Below are positions 1 to 14,500 of a stretch of DNA of 64,000 nt, one piece after another. The DNA is from Glandiceps talaboti (Eukaryota > Hemichordata > Enteropneusta > Spengelidae), in contig NC_135557.1 of NCBI RefSeq assembly GCF_964340395.1, positions 19,152,225 through 19,216,224 of the forward strand, given 5' to 3'. The notes below the pieces were generated by a model. The model had not been told where the DNA came from. It was given only the letters and a program-made list of their open reading frames with translations, and ran no database searches. Every line of letters starts with the position of its first letter. The stretch's first letter is position 1. A program made the translations under genes and the position numbers.

Positions 1-316
1 AGCTAAATTCAAACCCCTGCTTTTCTTATCTCTAAGCTTGCCTAACTCTAATTCCCTAGTGTGAGTACAAATATACATCACTCAGATCACTAGTTAGTAC
101 TGTTTTACTCTTATGTTCTGTTCTGTATACGAAGACTTTTTAGCTTCTGTATACAGTACATTGAGGGGGGGGGAGGGGGGGGGGGGCATTAATAGTGAGT
201 TATACAATGTAAATCTGTTCATTATCTCTGTTCTGATTTAATTAGGGGGGGGTATTAATAGTGAATTCTACAATGTACATCATTATCTCTGTTCTGATTT
301 AATTGGTCCACTGTAT
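1..316. other. Left edge, possible 3' UTR or flank
   Basis: Two diverged copies of a roughly 70-bp unit (about 165-240 and 243-305), each opening with a G-run and sharing TATTAATAGTGA and TCTCTGTTCTGATTTAATT. No coding signal. Confidence 0.4.
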
Positions 317-375
317 CTAAAACCCTAACGGACAAGACCGCCTGGTCCCAGTAATTTTCTCCTGTGCTTCTGGGT
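317..375 (-). CDS. Candidate last exon 15
   Basis: Behind ATGGAATGCAG the frame continues in the required phase with DPEAQEKITGTRRSCPLGF and ends at TAG (317-319). The acceptor has only a modest pyrimidine tract, and I know no conserved family motif here, so the true last exon may lie left of the window. An ATTAAA on the minus strand (298-303) sits just past the stop. Confidence 0.35.
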
Positions 376-2399
376 CTGCATTCCATATTAAGAAAGCCAT
401 AACATTTTTTCAAAAAACCCAACTAACTACATTATTGAGATTTCAATATTTGATACTGACGCACACAGTTACAATAAACAAAATATTCAATGCGAGAATA
501 AATGTCAGTATCATTAATACATGTAAACCATAAATATTGCTACTCGTAGTTGGAAAATAATTGCGTTTTTGCCAACTTATTGATATTGCCATTTGTGAAC
601 TACAAGAGGCTGACATGACACGTATGACACTACTCTTTATCTTTGATGATGCCGATAACATGATGCCAAAAAGTTTGGGCTTATCCTAAAAAATGTCCCT
701 TTTCTGATTATCAATGTTCAATAAACTCAATGCCTAAAGTTTTAGATCTGTGTGACAGATCAATATCAGAAAAAGGTTTTTAAAAAACTGATAACTAATC
801 AAGACTAAAGTGTTGTGGTCATGTATACAAACACATTGTACATGTACTTGTATTCTCAGATCCATGGGTTGTGTACTACATTCTAGCATGGAATTCAAAA
901 GTTTCAAAAGAAAAAACCTTCCATTTGGTCAAATATTATTATATCCTCAGATGTTCTTTCTTAAAACAAAATTGCAAAATTGAAATAATTAAAAGTGATA
1001 GTGAATCATCAAACCAGAACTAATTTTGTTGGATAACAAAATTTAATCATTTGTTACCATCGATAGTGAATAATTGCAGAACAGACTTTGTTGGATAATA
1101 CTAGATCAATTCATTATCATGTGAAGTAAACGTGCAACAAATAAAACCTTGCCAAAAGTGACATTCAATGCTTCTTTGCATACACGTATTATCATGATGG
1201 CGCAGGTCAACCTTTATACTGTCAAGTAAGAAATGAACTCCACAGTGCAGACTTCTCTTGTGATATACAGTGTATGACGTCTTTCAAATCAAGCGCTCCG
1301 ATTCTGCAAGATGAAATCATTAAGAACACCTGTCCACTGTTGTGATAACACCTGTGATTTACATGTAACTGTACACTTTCCACCTGGCAGTCTGGACAGC
1401 GTGAGTCATGCAGTATGTAAACCCATGCTACCTCTCAACAGGTGTTGTGGATGTTCAGTCATTGTCTATGTCAAAGAGTGTGATTTCATAATTGTCCTGG
1501 TGTGTGTGCCCTTTCATTTGAAGTGCCTGCCTAATAACACCAATTATCTGAATTGTTATTACACTAGGTGTGCACAATACTTGCCAGGGTATCACCACAG
1601 GCAGGTTGATATAGGATTGTATAGCCTACTTAGCACATGCTATGACAAACCATATCTCATGTTATTAGACACCTTATCACATGCTATTACATATGTAGGA
1701 TGTGATAATGGGTCAAGTCTGGTGGTGTGCCATATCCCATAGATGGGAACAGTACAAGACATACACTAATAACTTACAAAAAACAAACAATAGTTTCTCT
1801 TTTCACTTAAACTACTTACTGAAATTCAAAGAACAAAATAATGAGGACAGATCATAGCAAAACTTACAAGTGAAAAAATACATCAAAACATAAAGAAGAT
1901 GAACAGATAACCACAATGAATAAGACATTGCAATTTATACCACTATAAACTGCATTTTAACACCTAAAGTGATTGCTCAAGCGGACACAACAGCATGCAG
2001 GGAAACTTTGAGTGAGGTAATATAATACATTCAGGATGTACCTGCGCTTGCTGATCTTCCAGGCTTAGATCCAGGTACTTGAAGCGTGTCTTTGGGGTGA
2101 TGGGGTAAACTTTTTGTTTTATCCTCATTGGTTAAATCTCCTTGGGAGCTGTGGCGCCGTTTGTCTTTGTCTTTATCTTTTTTACCAAAACTGAAAAACC
2201 TTCTCTTACTTCTTACAGGTGATGTCCCTACAATGGTGCAAAGGACAAAGTAAGATGTATCATAACATACACAAACTAAGTTGTAAACATTTTCACAGAA
2301 AATATGAAATTTATATCCTGGTTGTTCTTCGCCAATGATGATGACATGCGTCTACGTCAATGGTACTGTAAATAATTCCAAAGGATCATTATTTTTCCC

Positions 2400-2494
<95 letters not shown>

Positions 2495-2541
2495 CCTCCC
2501 TCCCTCCCTCCCTCCCTCCCTCCCTCCCTCCCTCCCTCCCT

Positions 2542-2598
<57 letters not shown>

Positions 2599-5500
2599 AA
2601 ATTAGACTTCCACTGAATTAATCATCTATTTATCTTCATTTCATCTATGTTGCCACAATACTTTGGAACAAACTGTCAAGAACTGTCCGCTCTGCACCCA
2701 GTATTAAGACTGCTATTACCTTTTCGGGAGAGCTTATTTTTTAATTTTTCGCAATGTAATGACTTACAAACACAGATTTGGTCAATGTGGTTTCACATTG
2801 ATTGTTCAAGTAAGAAGCCATGATAAAATTGACTTCCAGCTAAAATGATGTAGGCTCGGTGTTTCACTTATGGGACATTACAGCTAAAATGATGTAGGCT
2901 TGGTGTTTCACTTTATGGGACATTACAGCTAAAATGATGTAGGCTTATGTTTTTGACACAGAGCTGGACATATTTTAACTCTAGACTAATGATAAGAGAG
3001 ACACAAAAAACCACTTTGCCCAATCACACTGAACACTGATAGCATTGATATTCTTTCACAGTGCAGTAAAAACTAGCTTCTAATGAAAACATTACACATG
3101 GACTTGATGATATTAAGGGCTGCAATTGTTTTACTTTCTATCTGATAATCAAAATTTCAGCTTGCCTACATCTATATCCCCACTGTGTAAGTTTTTATTG
3201 CATTAGGAGTTGTCTGAAAGTATAAATATGAAAGTATCAATTAATTAAAAATCCAGGCTTCCACTAGATTAATTGAAATCCCCCCAAAATACCTCATTCT
3301 CATCCACATGGCCACTTTAAACGTAGTTTTAACATACCTCTGCTTTTTCTGAGACTTCCTGAAGGACTTGGAGATGGACTTGGACTAGGACTTGGTTGTA
3401 GCTCATCAATGGGACTCTATATATTTAAGAAAAATAAACGAATATATAAAAAATGGATTTGACATATAAGACATTTCTCAATGGATGTAAGTTGGCAAGA
3501 TGTACTGAATTACTTTTTCAAAATATAATGTGTGAATTGGCTTAGCAGAAAGGAACTTTCTTAAAAAGTAGAACCACAGAATCAAACAATATTGAACACT
3601 TTAATGGCCACAGTAATGGCATACCGGTACTCCACATTGGGAAAGCGGTAAATTGTTAATCACAGCATTTTGTTCTTATGTTTTGAAAAAATATGTACAC
3701 AAAAATACAAAGTTATTCTAATTCCACAATGTCAATATAATACATGAACAGCAATCATATCACATAAGTGTAAAAGTAAACATCTAATCTGGTAAAGTGG
3801 CCATATGGATGAGGATTGGGTATTTATTTTGGATTTTTTAATTTATATATTACAATTTTATCACTGCTTCCTACTTGAAAAATACTGTGAAACAACATAT
3901 GCCAAGTCCTTGTTTATAACTCAATAAATTGCAAACAATTAATAAATGATAGTGTGAAATGTTTGTCATTGCATTATACAATAACAAACTTTTTACACAT
4001 ATTTTTTTTTTTAGCTTTCTGCAATGTATTGAGTTACAAACACAGACTTTGTCTCCATGTATATTGTTTCACAGTATTTTACAAGTAGGAAGCCATGATA
4101 AATTTTTTTTATAAATTAAAAATCCAAAATAAATACCAAATCCTTATCCATATTCCCACTTTAAATACTTCTCTCTCACAGCATGACATGTGTTTTGCTT
4201 GTATGAGTATAATGGTTTATCTGTTTGGGGAAATCTAGTTTGCTGATTGAAACAGTTTTCAGCTAACATGCAAGTGTCAAATTTCTTACTCTTAGTGGAA
4301 TCGTGTCATTTAAAGCAATAGGGAACTTGCAAATCCAGACTGAACATGCACAGATGCAAAGGATTATGGGATTATCTGTGGTTATCGTAATACCTAATAT
4401 AGAGCTAACGATAAAATAAACCTCCCACAATGGTCAGGGTGACTATGAATTGATCATTTGTGGTTAAAAACAATGTAACATTATTGTTTACAATGCTAAT
4501 TGATTAGTATTTATTATCACATTTCCCATGATGCCACATTCAACATGGTGGGTTTGCAAGTTCCCTATTGATGCATGCCAGAATAGCTATAACTCAAACC
4601 GATTTATAGTTATTTTTATTTTCATAGTTGACATATGTCGTTGAAAATGTTGAAGTATAATGAAAGAAAGTCTGATGCTATTATAAGTATTTCATCTACA
4701 GAATTTTGAGAGTATGCAAATTTACAATCTGCTAATTACCGGAACTTCTCCTGGACAGTACGACACATTCTAAATGATTGTTTGAGTATAACGATTTATT
4801 CTATTTTGGGATCATGATTATCATTGTCTTAAGCTCATGGTGGCCACACTTGCAGGGATTTGGATGATCCTGAAGGGGGGTATATCCCCTTCCAGGAAAG
4901 AAAACTCTAATTGTGTGTACAATCCTACATACACATCAAATTCAAAAATGGAAGTAACATTGGCTGAGCAATCTTTTAATTCGGGTTTCCGTTTAATTAA
5001 AAATATAATTTTATGTTTTTATTACGATGTATGGATAGAAAAGTGAGCAAAGCATGAAATTCCACTGCAACAACAAAGAGTGACACTACTATCACCATGT
5101 GGACATATTAGCAATAAAGGGATATGCTGGTTGTCACCACTTGTCAACTACTTTGTATTGTGTATGCATGTTTTGTTAAATTCTATCATTTATGATATGA
5201 CAACGTCGGAGTAGAACAGACTAGGCTGTTATAGAACATAAAATATTTAAATCAGATTAAACATAACAATCAACTGAAATACAGTAAAATATTCGACCGG
5301 AACACAGCACTGTACAGGTATAGAGTTGCTTTCCAACTGAGCTAGTATAAGGTTAGTATTGTAGCCGTAAAATACTAACACCCAGCTGGCATTAACAGCT
5401 TGTGTTTAAAAGTTGATGACCTGCACCAGACAAATGTGAACAACAAGCCAGCTGGGTTTTCAAGGCCCATCACTCAATCCAAGGTTCTCATATAATAGAG

Positions 5501-8500
5501 GAGCCATTAGCATTTGATATGAGCAATTTCTTGTTCAGGAACATCCTTTACTATTGCTCTGCCAGACAATAGTTTTTCCTCACCCAAATGTTAATTCTAG
5601 TTCAATATGGTTGTGATTTTAACATCGATTTAACACTGGGCAAGCATAATGAAAAGGAATTCTACAGCTGTACCATAGACATACAGACATGTACGTTAGC
5701 ATGTATTTACATATATTAGCATATATTTGAATATAGTGTATTTATATCTATATCTTTATTTATATGTTTACATATATTAGCATGTTTGCATATATTTACA
5801 TGCATTTACATGCATTTGCATACAGTATACACGAGCATGTATTTAAATCTACTGCAGTGGCATATTTGAGTAGCATGTACATGTATTGTATGATATCTGG
5901 ACCAGTGTGCACTGAAAGATAGTTATCACATACATGTAGGATACATTCAAGAACTTGTCTGTCATTTTAGTTATCACAGACCTAAATGACACATATCTAA
6001 CTTCATACTATTGTATGGTTTGTCATATTTAAAGCATCCAGCTCAGTTTACCAAATTAATTTGTACTAAATTTATAAAATAAATCAATTGTTGATTCATA
6101 AGAATTGCTTCATTTTACGCATTTTTTTTAATTGTCTGTAGAACAGAGAAAGCATATTAGTATTTATGCATATATTATAAGAAGTATTGCATCACACAAG
6201 TGTGTCTGAATACTAAGACTGCATAACAAAATAAGCTAAGGGTAAGAGCCGACATTGTACATTTTATTAAACAATCAAGAAAGCATGCAAGTGTAGCATT
6301 CTAGCATCTTATGTCATATGGAAAAAATGACTTGCACAATGCCACATATATCATTTCATATTTACACAATGTTTGAATAAAAGCACTGTGTGTGTGTGTT
6401 TGAGTAATTTATCCACTGACAGACAACACTGATCAAAACCACTTAAAACTACAAACGACATGAATAGCTGATATGTTTCTACAGGTATAATAATTGACAT
6501 ATACTTCTATTTACAGATGGTGATGCAGTAATAATGGTGGTGCAGTAATATTGGTGATGTAGTTCATACTACGAAATGACATGTTTGACAAATGTGTTAA
6601 TAAGAGGTATTGCAAGACAGTGCTGAGGCAAATAATACAAACATGATATAAAGTGAATGCATGTGTAATAAGGTACATATCACATACACATTTACAGTGA
6701 ATGCATGTGAGATATGGTAAATATCAGATGTTAAACTAGACAGTACATATGTGTGACACAGCAAAAATTACATGAAAGACAGGACAGGACAGGACATGGA
6801 CGTTACATAGTGAATGCTTGTTTGATAACTTAAAGGCAAAAATCACACATAAGGTAGACAGTACGTGTTGTATGTGTACATGTATTGCATGTGATATAAA
6901 TATTGTATGTAAGATATAGACATTGTCAAGTGTATTACATGTTTGACATGACAAATATAGTATACTGGATACAAACCTGCAATACACAACAAAATCGAAA
7001 AATGAACATCAATAATCGAATGAAACAGAGCTAGATAAAGAAATCGAGCCGCATTCACCACATCTGATATTTTCAGATTGGTTAGATATGACAGTAATAT
7101 ATCGCATGTGTGATAAGGAACATACCACATGTCAGACACAACATGTAAAAGTACTGAATGTGTGATAAGGCACTTAATACATGATATAAGGGGCTTATTA
7201 CATGTGATAAGGTGGAGATAACATGCAACAAACAGATATGGCATGGGTGCATGATAGTATATTACATAGCTTGCTTGAATAGCAGGTGCTTCAAACAATT
7301 CACTTCTAACTACAAACTACATGTAGGTGCATGTGAATAAAAACTACTTTTTACGCAAAACTGCAAACAGAAAATGATCAAAAATAATCAAATTTACCTT
7401 ATCTTGATCCTTATGTTGTTGAGGTTACCATGGTAACAACATAAGGCCATGCAAAAGAAAATATGAAAAAAATATCTTAGCTTCTGGAAATAAAATGTAC
7501 CAAGTTTATCTACGATACACTAACAATACAAGAGAACATTCTATGATATTCAAAGGGAGAATGACCCTCAGAATCAATTTTCCTGAAAACTCAATAACTG
7601 GCAAAAGTTTAATAACTATCTTTTTCGTATTTTTGCAATGTAGTGAGTTACAAACACAGACTTGATGTTGTTTCTCAGTAATTTTTCAAGTAGGAAGGCA
7701 TGATAAAATTGCTTTACTCATAAATCAAAAATCCAAATTAAATACCCAATCCTCATTCATATGACCACTCTTTAATATTACTGTTAATTTTACCTCATAA
7801 CAAGTGGTCAAAATGAAACGAGTTCACATTATATTCATGTCCACCAATACTAATGCATATGATGTATATTGATGTGCACAGAAGTCATGGCGTAACCCAA
7901 ATAATCAAATAATTATTCCATGTATGACTTGCCTTGGAGGCAAAATTCTAGTTCAGGTAAATGAGATTTTTTCAACATACAACTTATCAGTCGTCATGTA
8001 AATGTAAAGAAAACAGGTTATGGTGATTAAATTAAGTAAATTAAGAACTAAAACAAATTATAAAATCAAACCAAAACTGTAAACAATCTTTAAAGTTTAA
8101 CAATATTAACAAAAAACAGTATTACAAACAAAAAATAAATCAAAAATGCAAAACACACAATCAGCCATTTTCTATTTCTCTTCATGCATATTTGGGCAAT
8201 CTATGTTGTTCTTACTCTGAGTGCAATTACACCAATAATTTTAACCATGTAGCAGTAACTTGTTTGTTAATAATTTCTGTTTTCTATTTTGACCTATTTA
8301 TGATGTGAGGGGCAATACATCCTATATTCAAGGTATAAGCACGATACAAGATTTCATGGTTTCATGTCCTATGATCAGAAGCCATGACTAAATTCTAGCC
8401 CTCAATTTGTCAAATCTGAGGCGTACTCTTGCAATCCTTACATGGGAATTGATTAGAACTTTGGTAACCTGAATATCGAGGCATAAGTGAATTACAATGA

Positions 8501-11500
8501 TTCATATCCTTACTGACTGGATAAAGACACGTTGTTTGTTTTCCCACGCTTTCTAAATTTCCTGAAAACATGTCTCACCTTATATCTACTGTGGTATTAA
8601 TTACAGTGATAATTTTTCTTACGTCATATCTTTTTGAGGATTATCAAACTGAATAAATGCTTATTAGTTTTCCACATTACACCTAATTGACATGCGACTG
8701 ATTACTGAGATTGAGATCACGTTTACTTCACCATGCAATCATTTTCTTGTGGTATAACCCTGTGCCTACATATATGAACTAATTTGACGCTATCCATGGA
8801 TACCATATTCCTCAACAGAACTGAACTGTACTGAACTGAACTGAACTGATCTGAACTGAACTGAACTGAACTGACCTGATCTGAACTGTACTGTACTCTT
8901 CTGATCTGAACTGAACTACATACAACACTAGCCTAGAAACTCATGATTGGTTTCCTAATCTAGTGATAATTTGACCAATCACAAGTGCTTGTCAAAATAT
9001 GATGGATTACAACTGTCATGCTATTGTTAAAGTAATTCTTCCATTACCCTGCCTAGTCAACTTGATGCATGGCTGAATTTCTGTGTTAAAAACTTCACAA
9101 ACATATATCTGTTGGTTTTTATATAGAGCAATTTACAATTATTACCCCTGGCACGGATTTATAGCAGCACAATGGCCCTTTACTTTCTCACCTCCCTGGG
9201 AAGCATGCAATCCATTGCAGCCTCTATAAGCACATAGGATTTAAACATTCACATTGCAACCTCTATCCTACCAGGTCCCAAATTATACAGCTGGGTTGAC
9301 TGAGGCACAATCATGGTTCAAATCTTGCCCAAGGACTTTAGCCATTCAGGAGCAAATGGCAGTGACGGGGCTCAAACCTGCAACCTGCAGATTCAAAGCT
9401 GGCCACTGTAACCATTCGTCCATCATGACTCCACAAAAACTTCCAGAATCACTAGATTACAAAAACAATGACAAATCTCTAGATGAATACAAAACAGGCT
9501 GCAATGTATAATGTCTCACCTGGTTTACATATAGTACACCTTTAGTTTGAATTTAAGAGTCGCTTAATAATATTACAATATTATAGCTAAGGGTATTACT
9601 TTGTGAAATGGATGACTCATTTTTCATATTTTCATATTTAATAACAGGTCATCTATGGTATATGTGTTTCATAATACATAGGCTATCATTTCTACACTGG
9701 GAATAGTGACACACACAAGTTTCTATCATGCCTATGATAGAATCTTTGAGATTGTTTCTTAGTTGTAACACCTTGCAAACAATCAGTATATTCCCATGCT
9801 GCAACTATGCTATACACCCAACTGCAGCACTCAACCTCCCTGGACTAGCTGAAGCATCCTTTACAAGGTATTTCATTTCAGCATAACATGACTTTGCATA
9901 CGTCCCAAACTGCAATGCAATTATTAACTATCAAACACTTCACATTATTCACCGCAACCTAGTCTCGACTGAATACCCAGGCTCAACATTGGCGGGCTCA
10001 CTCCTTTAGACTGTCTAGCAGCGTCTAGGGATATTTTGCATACTCTACATGTATCATGGCTGTGTTGACAGCACAACATTACCCCAAGTGACATCACAAA
10101 CTTGACAAACTTTGGCTGAGTATATTTTAGTTAGTCTCTTAATAATGACAATTTTCATTGCATGACGTTTGTAAATATGTAGAGTCAATGAAAACAACAA
10201 TTATAAATCATTTTCAGCCAAGTTTTTGACTATCTTCATATCACATAATTTCCTATTGCACTTGGGAGTAATACGTTAGACTTTCCTGAAGACAACTTAT
10301 GTTTGTACACATGAACAAAAAAGAAAAAAATGTCTTTTCACCAGGTAAAAGGAGTGTGCCACCTGTGGCGAGTCTGGGTAACAGAGACTATTAGCAACCT
10401 TGCATTTGAGTAAACAAGCACCAACATACTCACCTGACCTACTAGTTGCAAAGAAGTATGGGATACTTACCCGGGAAACTCCCTGTATTATCAAGGTGCT
10501 CTTTTTGGTTGGTGTTCGTGTTCTTTGAATTGAGTGTTCTGTAAGATGGCGTACTGCAGTGTCAGCAACTGTTTCATCAGCATTATTAATAAGCGACAAC
10601 TCTGTGCGAATAACGACAACAATGACACAGTCTAATCAGAGCTGTTAAGAGTTGGGGACTCATGCAGGCTTACCACTGTGCCCAACTGGTGAGGAAAAGT
10701 CTGTTATTTTAGGGTAATTCTATAGGGAAAACTATATGAGACGCTACGCACAGGACAATGTTTCCAGTTGTTAGATACTAAATTTAAATATACTAGTCAT
10801 AGCATTATCTGTGAAAGATTAGTTGTTGGATGTGTTTCTGTTTGTTTGTTGGTGTGCATATGTAAAATATGTGTGTGTTTGTTACTGAGAGTGATTGTGT
10901 GCATGCATGGCTGAGCGTATGGGCATCAGTGCCAGTATAAAGTGAATGTGTCATTTATGTATGAATGTGTGTGTGTGTATGTATACTAGAAGTAGTATAG
11001 GTATGTATACTAGTATATGTATGTATGTATGTGTGTATGTTTGTGTGTATGTATGTATGTATGTATGTATGTATGTATGTACGTCCGTACATATACATAC
11101 GTATGTGTGTATGTATGTATGTACGTATGTATGTATGTATGTATGTCTATATACATATATTTGTGTGTGTAGATATGTATATGTACATACTGAATTCTCC
11201 AAGCGATTCAAATGAAAAAACAACAACAACAACAATAAGATTAGTAACATCTTTTAAATAACAAAATGCATGAACTGTACAGTAAGAATGTAGAGCACGA
11301 TTGTGTACCTTGTTCAGATGTAGATACACCAGTGTCATTCATATCAGAAGGCATAAGTTGATTTGGAGAACGACGATCTCTTGGTGGTGTTACGAACTGG
11401 TCTCTGTAGTCATTCACACTGGCTTTAGTTACTTTAGATGGTGCATCTGTTAACAAAAATAGTATAATAAAAAAAGATAATGACTCCTTTTCTTTATAGT

Positions 11501-14500
11501 TAATATGATTAATAATTAATTACATTATTGGTGTGACATAATTGTTAAATCATTAAATCAATTATGAAATCACTGGTAGACTGCAGGAAACATCATCAAT
11601 GGCATTTTAACTCTCACAAAACTAGACATGTACAAGGCCTAAACAAAAATTGTTTCATTCCCGTTACCCGACCCCACCTAGTTTTTCACTGCCCTAAACT
11701 TTTTTTTACGAATTTGAGAAAAAAATTATAAAATCGCGAAAATTGTAAAGTCTCGCAAGAAAGAGTGGATGCGGAAACTGACATCAACTTAAAAACACAA
11801 TATAAAACTGTTCGTCCAATCTGTAATGACTGTACATCTGATGGGAAGAAACCAATAACACATAGACCACATGGAAAACAATGGAAAACATAACTACCAG
11901 AACTAGACACTCACATATGAAAAAATATTTCTGGAAAAAATGAAATAAAAAATCTACCTATCCCACCTATTCTAAAATAGGAACCACACAATTTTTTTTA
12001 TCAGGCCTAATAAGGAATCGTTTGCAAGGACAGTGGTTTCATTTATGGTAATATACATGTACATTCTTTGGGATTATATTCCTTGAAAATAGCAGTTCTT
12101 AAAATCTCTCCCAACTTTTCCGGATGGAAGGTTGAAGGTTCATGGTCTTGTTTTCACGGAAATCAACAATCTTTTATGTCCCATAATATTAACACAATAT
12201 ATATCAGCGGCCATATTACTTAACATTGATTATGATTTCTTTTATAAATTTGTACTGTGATCCAGGGCAATGACTCTCTGCATTTTTTTTCAGATTTCGA
12301 CTTTCAATGGGATTGTCTATTACACAAGTTCAGATGTGGGAAGGCAGCGATCACTTGGAACAAAACAAACAACACAAAATGATGTACATATAGAAGTAAA
12401 TAACGACATCTAGCCGCTTTTACCACATCAGATTTTAATCAGATTGGATGACCTGCTGACTACGGGGCAAGGTACTAAAAGTAAATTTTATCAGCCCCCC
12501 CCCTCCCCCCCCCCCACTTTGTTATCTAGGGTCCAAACTTTTAGCAAAAACCACCGAATGATGTGCCATGCAGTCTACATTATGTATGATTGAAATAGTT
12601 CAAATCAGATTATTTTTTCCAATAATTGTAATCTTGTCAAGTACACTATCGAAAGTTACTATAAAATTACCATGCCAAACAAACAATTTTCATAAAATAT
12701 CTAATATTCAAACAAACTCTTTAAACATAAACAAAGTCAATACAAAAACGAAGTACGAAAACAAAACAAAAATAAGGTTTGAAAAACCGAAGTTTAAAAT
12801 AAATAAATGCAAATACATGCACTATTGGGTTAGCAATGAAACAAAGAGATGAAATTATATTGAAAAGAAGATGGTGAGAATGAAACTGAGACAGAAATCT
12901 GTGTATGTTTGGAACTCATGTATGAAATTCAATATCCCATGCAAACACAACAATTAATAGTCAATTAATAAAATTTTGATAAGAGTATTTGTAAATTGTA
13001 AAAGGAATGTCTAAACCACCTTTATAGAATTGCTTATTACATCATCAAACAGCCAACTCATTGCAGGAAAGGATGGCATTTTTGGTTCCGTATATATGAT
13101 GGTCACACAAATGAATTGCAGCAAATCCGAAATTCCATTATGTGATTGTCGTCGTATATACGGAACCGAAAATGCCACCCTTTCATGCAGCGCTACATTG
13201 TACATGTATTGTACATGATGGAATTCTTTATAGAGAACAGTTTGTAATTATAGTTTTACTAACTTTTACCTTAGAACTGACTCTGCTGTCTCTTATCTGT
13301 ACTAATATAAATACCATGTCTTCCTAACTTCACACCTATGCTGGTTTTTTTGCTCAAGTGTCCACAACTGTATATTTTCCTAACACTAACTTCCTTGATA
13401 AACTAATGACGTGTGAATAATATATTGATATGTGTGACATATATGCAAAATATACTGAAAATACTGAGTATCTGCCCATTCATCAATTTTGTACTATCCA
13501 GTTCTGACTGTACATGTAGTATATGGATACTTTGTTCCACTGTAACTCCAGGTTTATACGCCTTCAAACAAAAAATATGAGTTTATACCCTGGTTGTTCT
13601 TTATCAAGACAACTCATGTCTATGTCACTGGGTTTGTGGTGCTCAAATAAGAGTCAAAGTGTTCTAAATTGCAATTATTTGTTCACAATTTTCATAGACT
13701 GTTTGCACAGGTATAATCATACCCCCTCCCACTATGTTTTTTTTTCAGCTACAGACTCACAGTGGCAAGACCCCTTAGGTCACTCATATTTTCCTTTGCT
13801 AAACAATGACAAATATTAGGTAATAATATCTAATTATAATATGTGTGTATGTTAGCTGTAATATTCACAATAGCATTGAATAGATGTAAAACCAAAGGAA
13901 GCCCCATTAAGTACTGCACTAATTGTTGACAAGAATTATTCTCATTTCCATGCAAGCTGTCTCTGCAAAGCATAACTAAAAATAAATGATCACACAAGCG
14001 GAATCTGACTAAAGAAAGCAATTCCTTATGACAGCACTGTAAAGTAAATGCTTAATAAGACTGACATAAAACAAGTACAAAACACAAGATTTCAGAGTTT
14101 TCACTCAAAACAGATGATTACTTTGGGTCTCTTATCAGTGTCTGTACTAGTCTCATTGAATATACACATAGTTTTAGACACTTGCGCATAGTTTCTGTGC
14201 TATGTAAGAAATAGCTTTGCTAAAAAGACTTAACTCTGAACAACATGACAGTTGTTTTGGGCTTACATCAGAGTGAATTCTAGTGTCATAGAGTATAGTA
14301 TTACACTTGTGCAAAGTTCTGTGCCTAGGCATGAAATAGCTTTGCTTAATAGACTTAACTCTGAACAACATAACTGTTGTTTTGGGCTTACATCAGAGTC
14401 AATTCTAGTCTCAGAGAACACAGTTCTAGACACTTGTGCAGTTTCTGTGCTAGACATGAAATAGCTTTATTCAGTCCCCAGCTCTGAACGAATACTTGTG

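Larger units (their letters stand above)
2228..3337 (-). other. Intron 13
   Basis: 1.1 kb with the 196-bp (TC)n/(TCCC)n tract, a 44-bp triplicate (2838-2950) and two separated pieces of the palindromic element. Confidence 0.8.
3417..10470 (-). other. Intron 12 (7.1 kb)
   Basis: Contains palindromic-element copies (3.79-4.17 and 7.62-7.78 kb), a tRNA-like SINE head (5.3 kb), a short inverted repeat (5.38-5.46 kb), a (CTGAA)n block (8.8 kb) and a SINE copy (9.1-9.4 kb). The stretches 4.2-5.2, 5.5-7.4 and 9.5-10.4 kb are AT-rich and unassigned, apart from an 8350-8460 dispersed repeat also found at 24.53 kb. Confidence 0.8.

Noticed and set aside
1311-1742. 143-codon plus-strand frame, Cys-rich
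   Set aside because: No domain or spaced cysteine pattern I recognise, no splice or promoter context; antisense to the host gene's intron. Kept only as a remark.
2335-2616. Ser/Leu/Pro repeat frame
   Set aside because: Translation of the TC/TCCC tract.
5290-5365. Intact tRNA gene on the minus strand
   Set aside because: A-box and B-box remnants are present, but acceptor and anticodon stems do not form; better explained as a SINE head.
10946-11261. Several overlapping open frames of Cys/Val/Tyr composition
   Set aside because: They are translations of the (TATG)n microsatellite in different registers.
13011-13218. Pair of mirror-image frames on opposite strands
   Set aside because: Explained by the palindromic element at 13062-13189.
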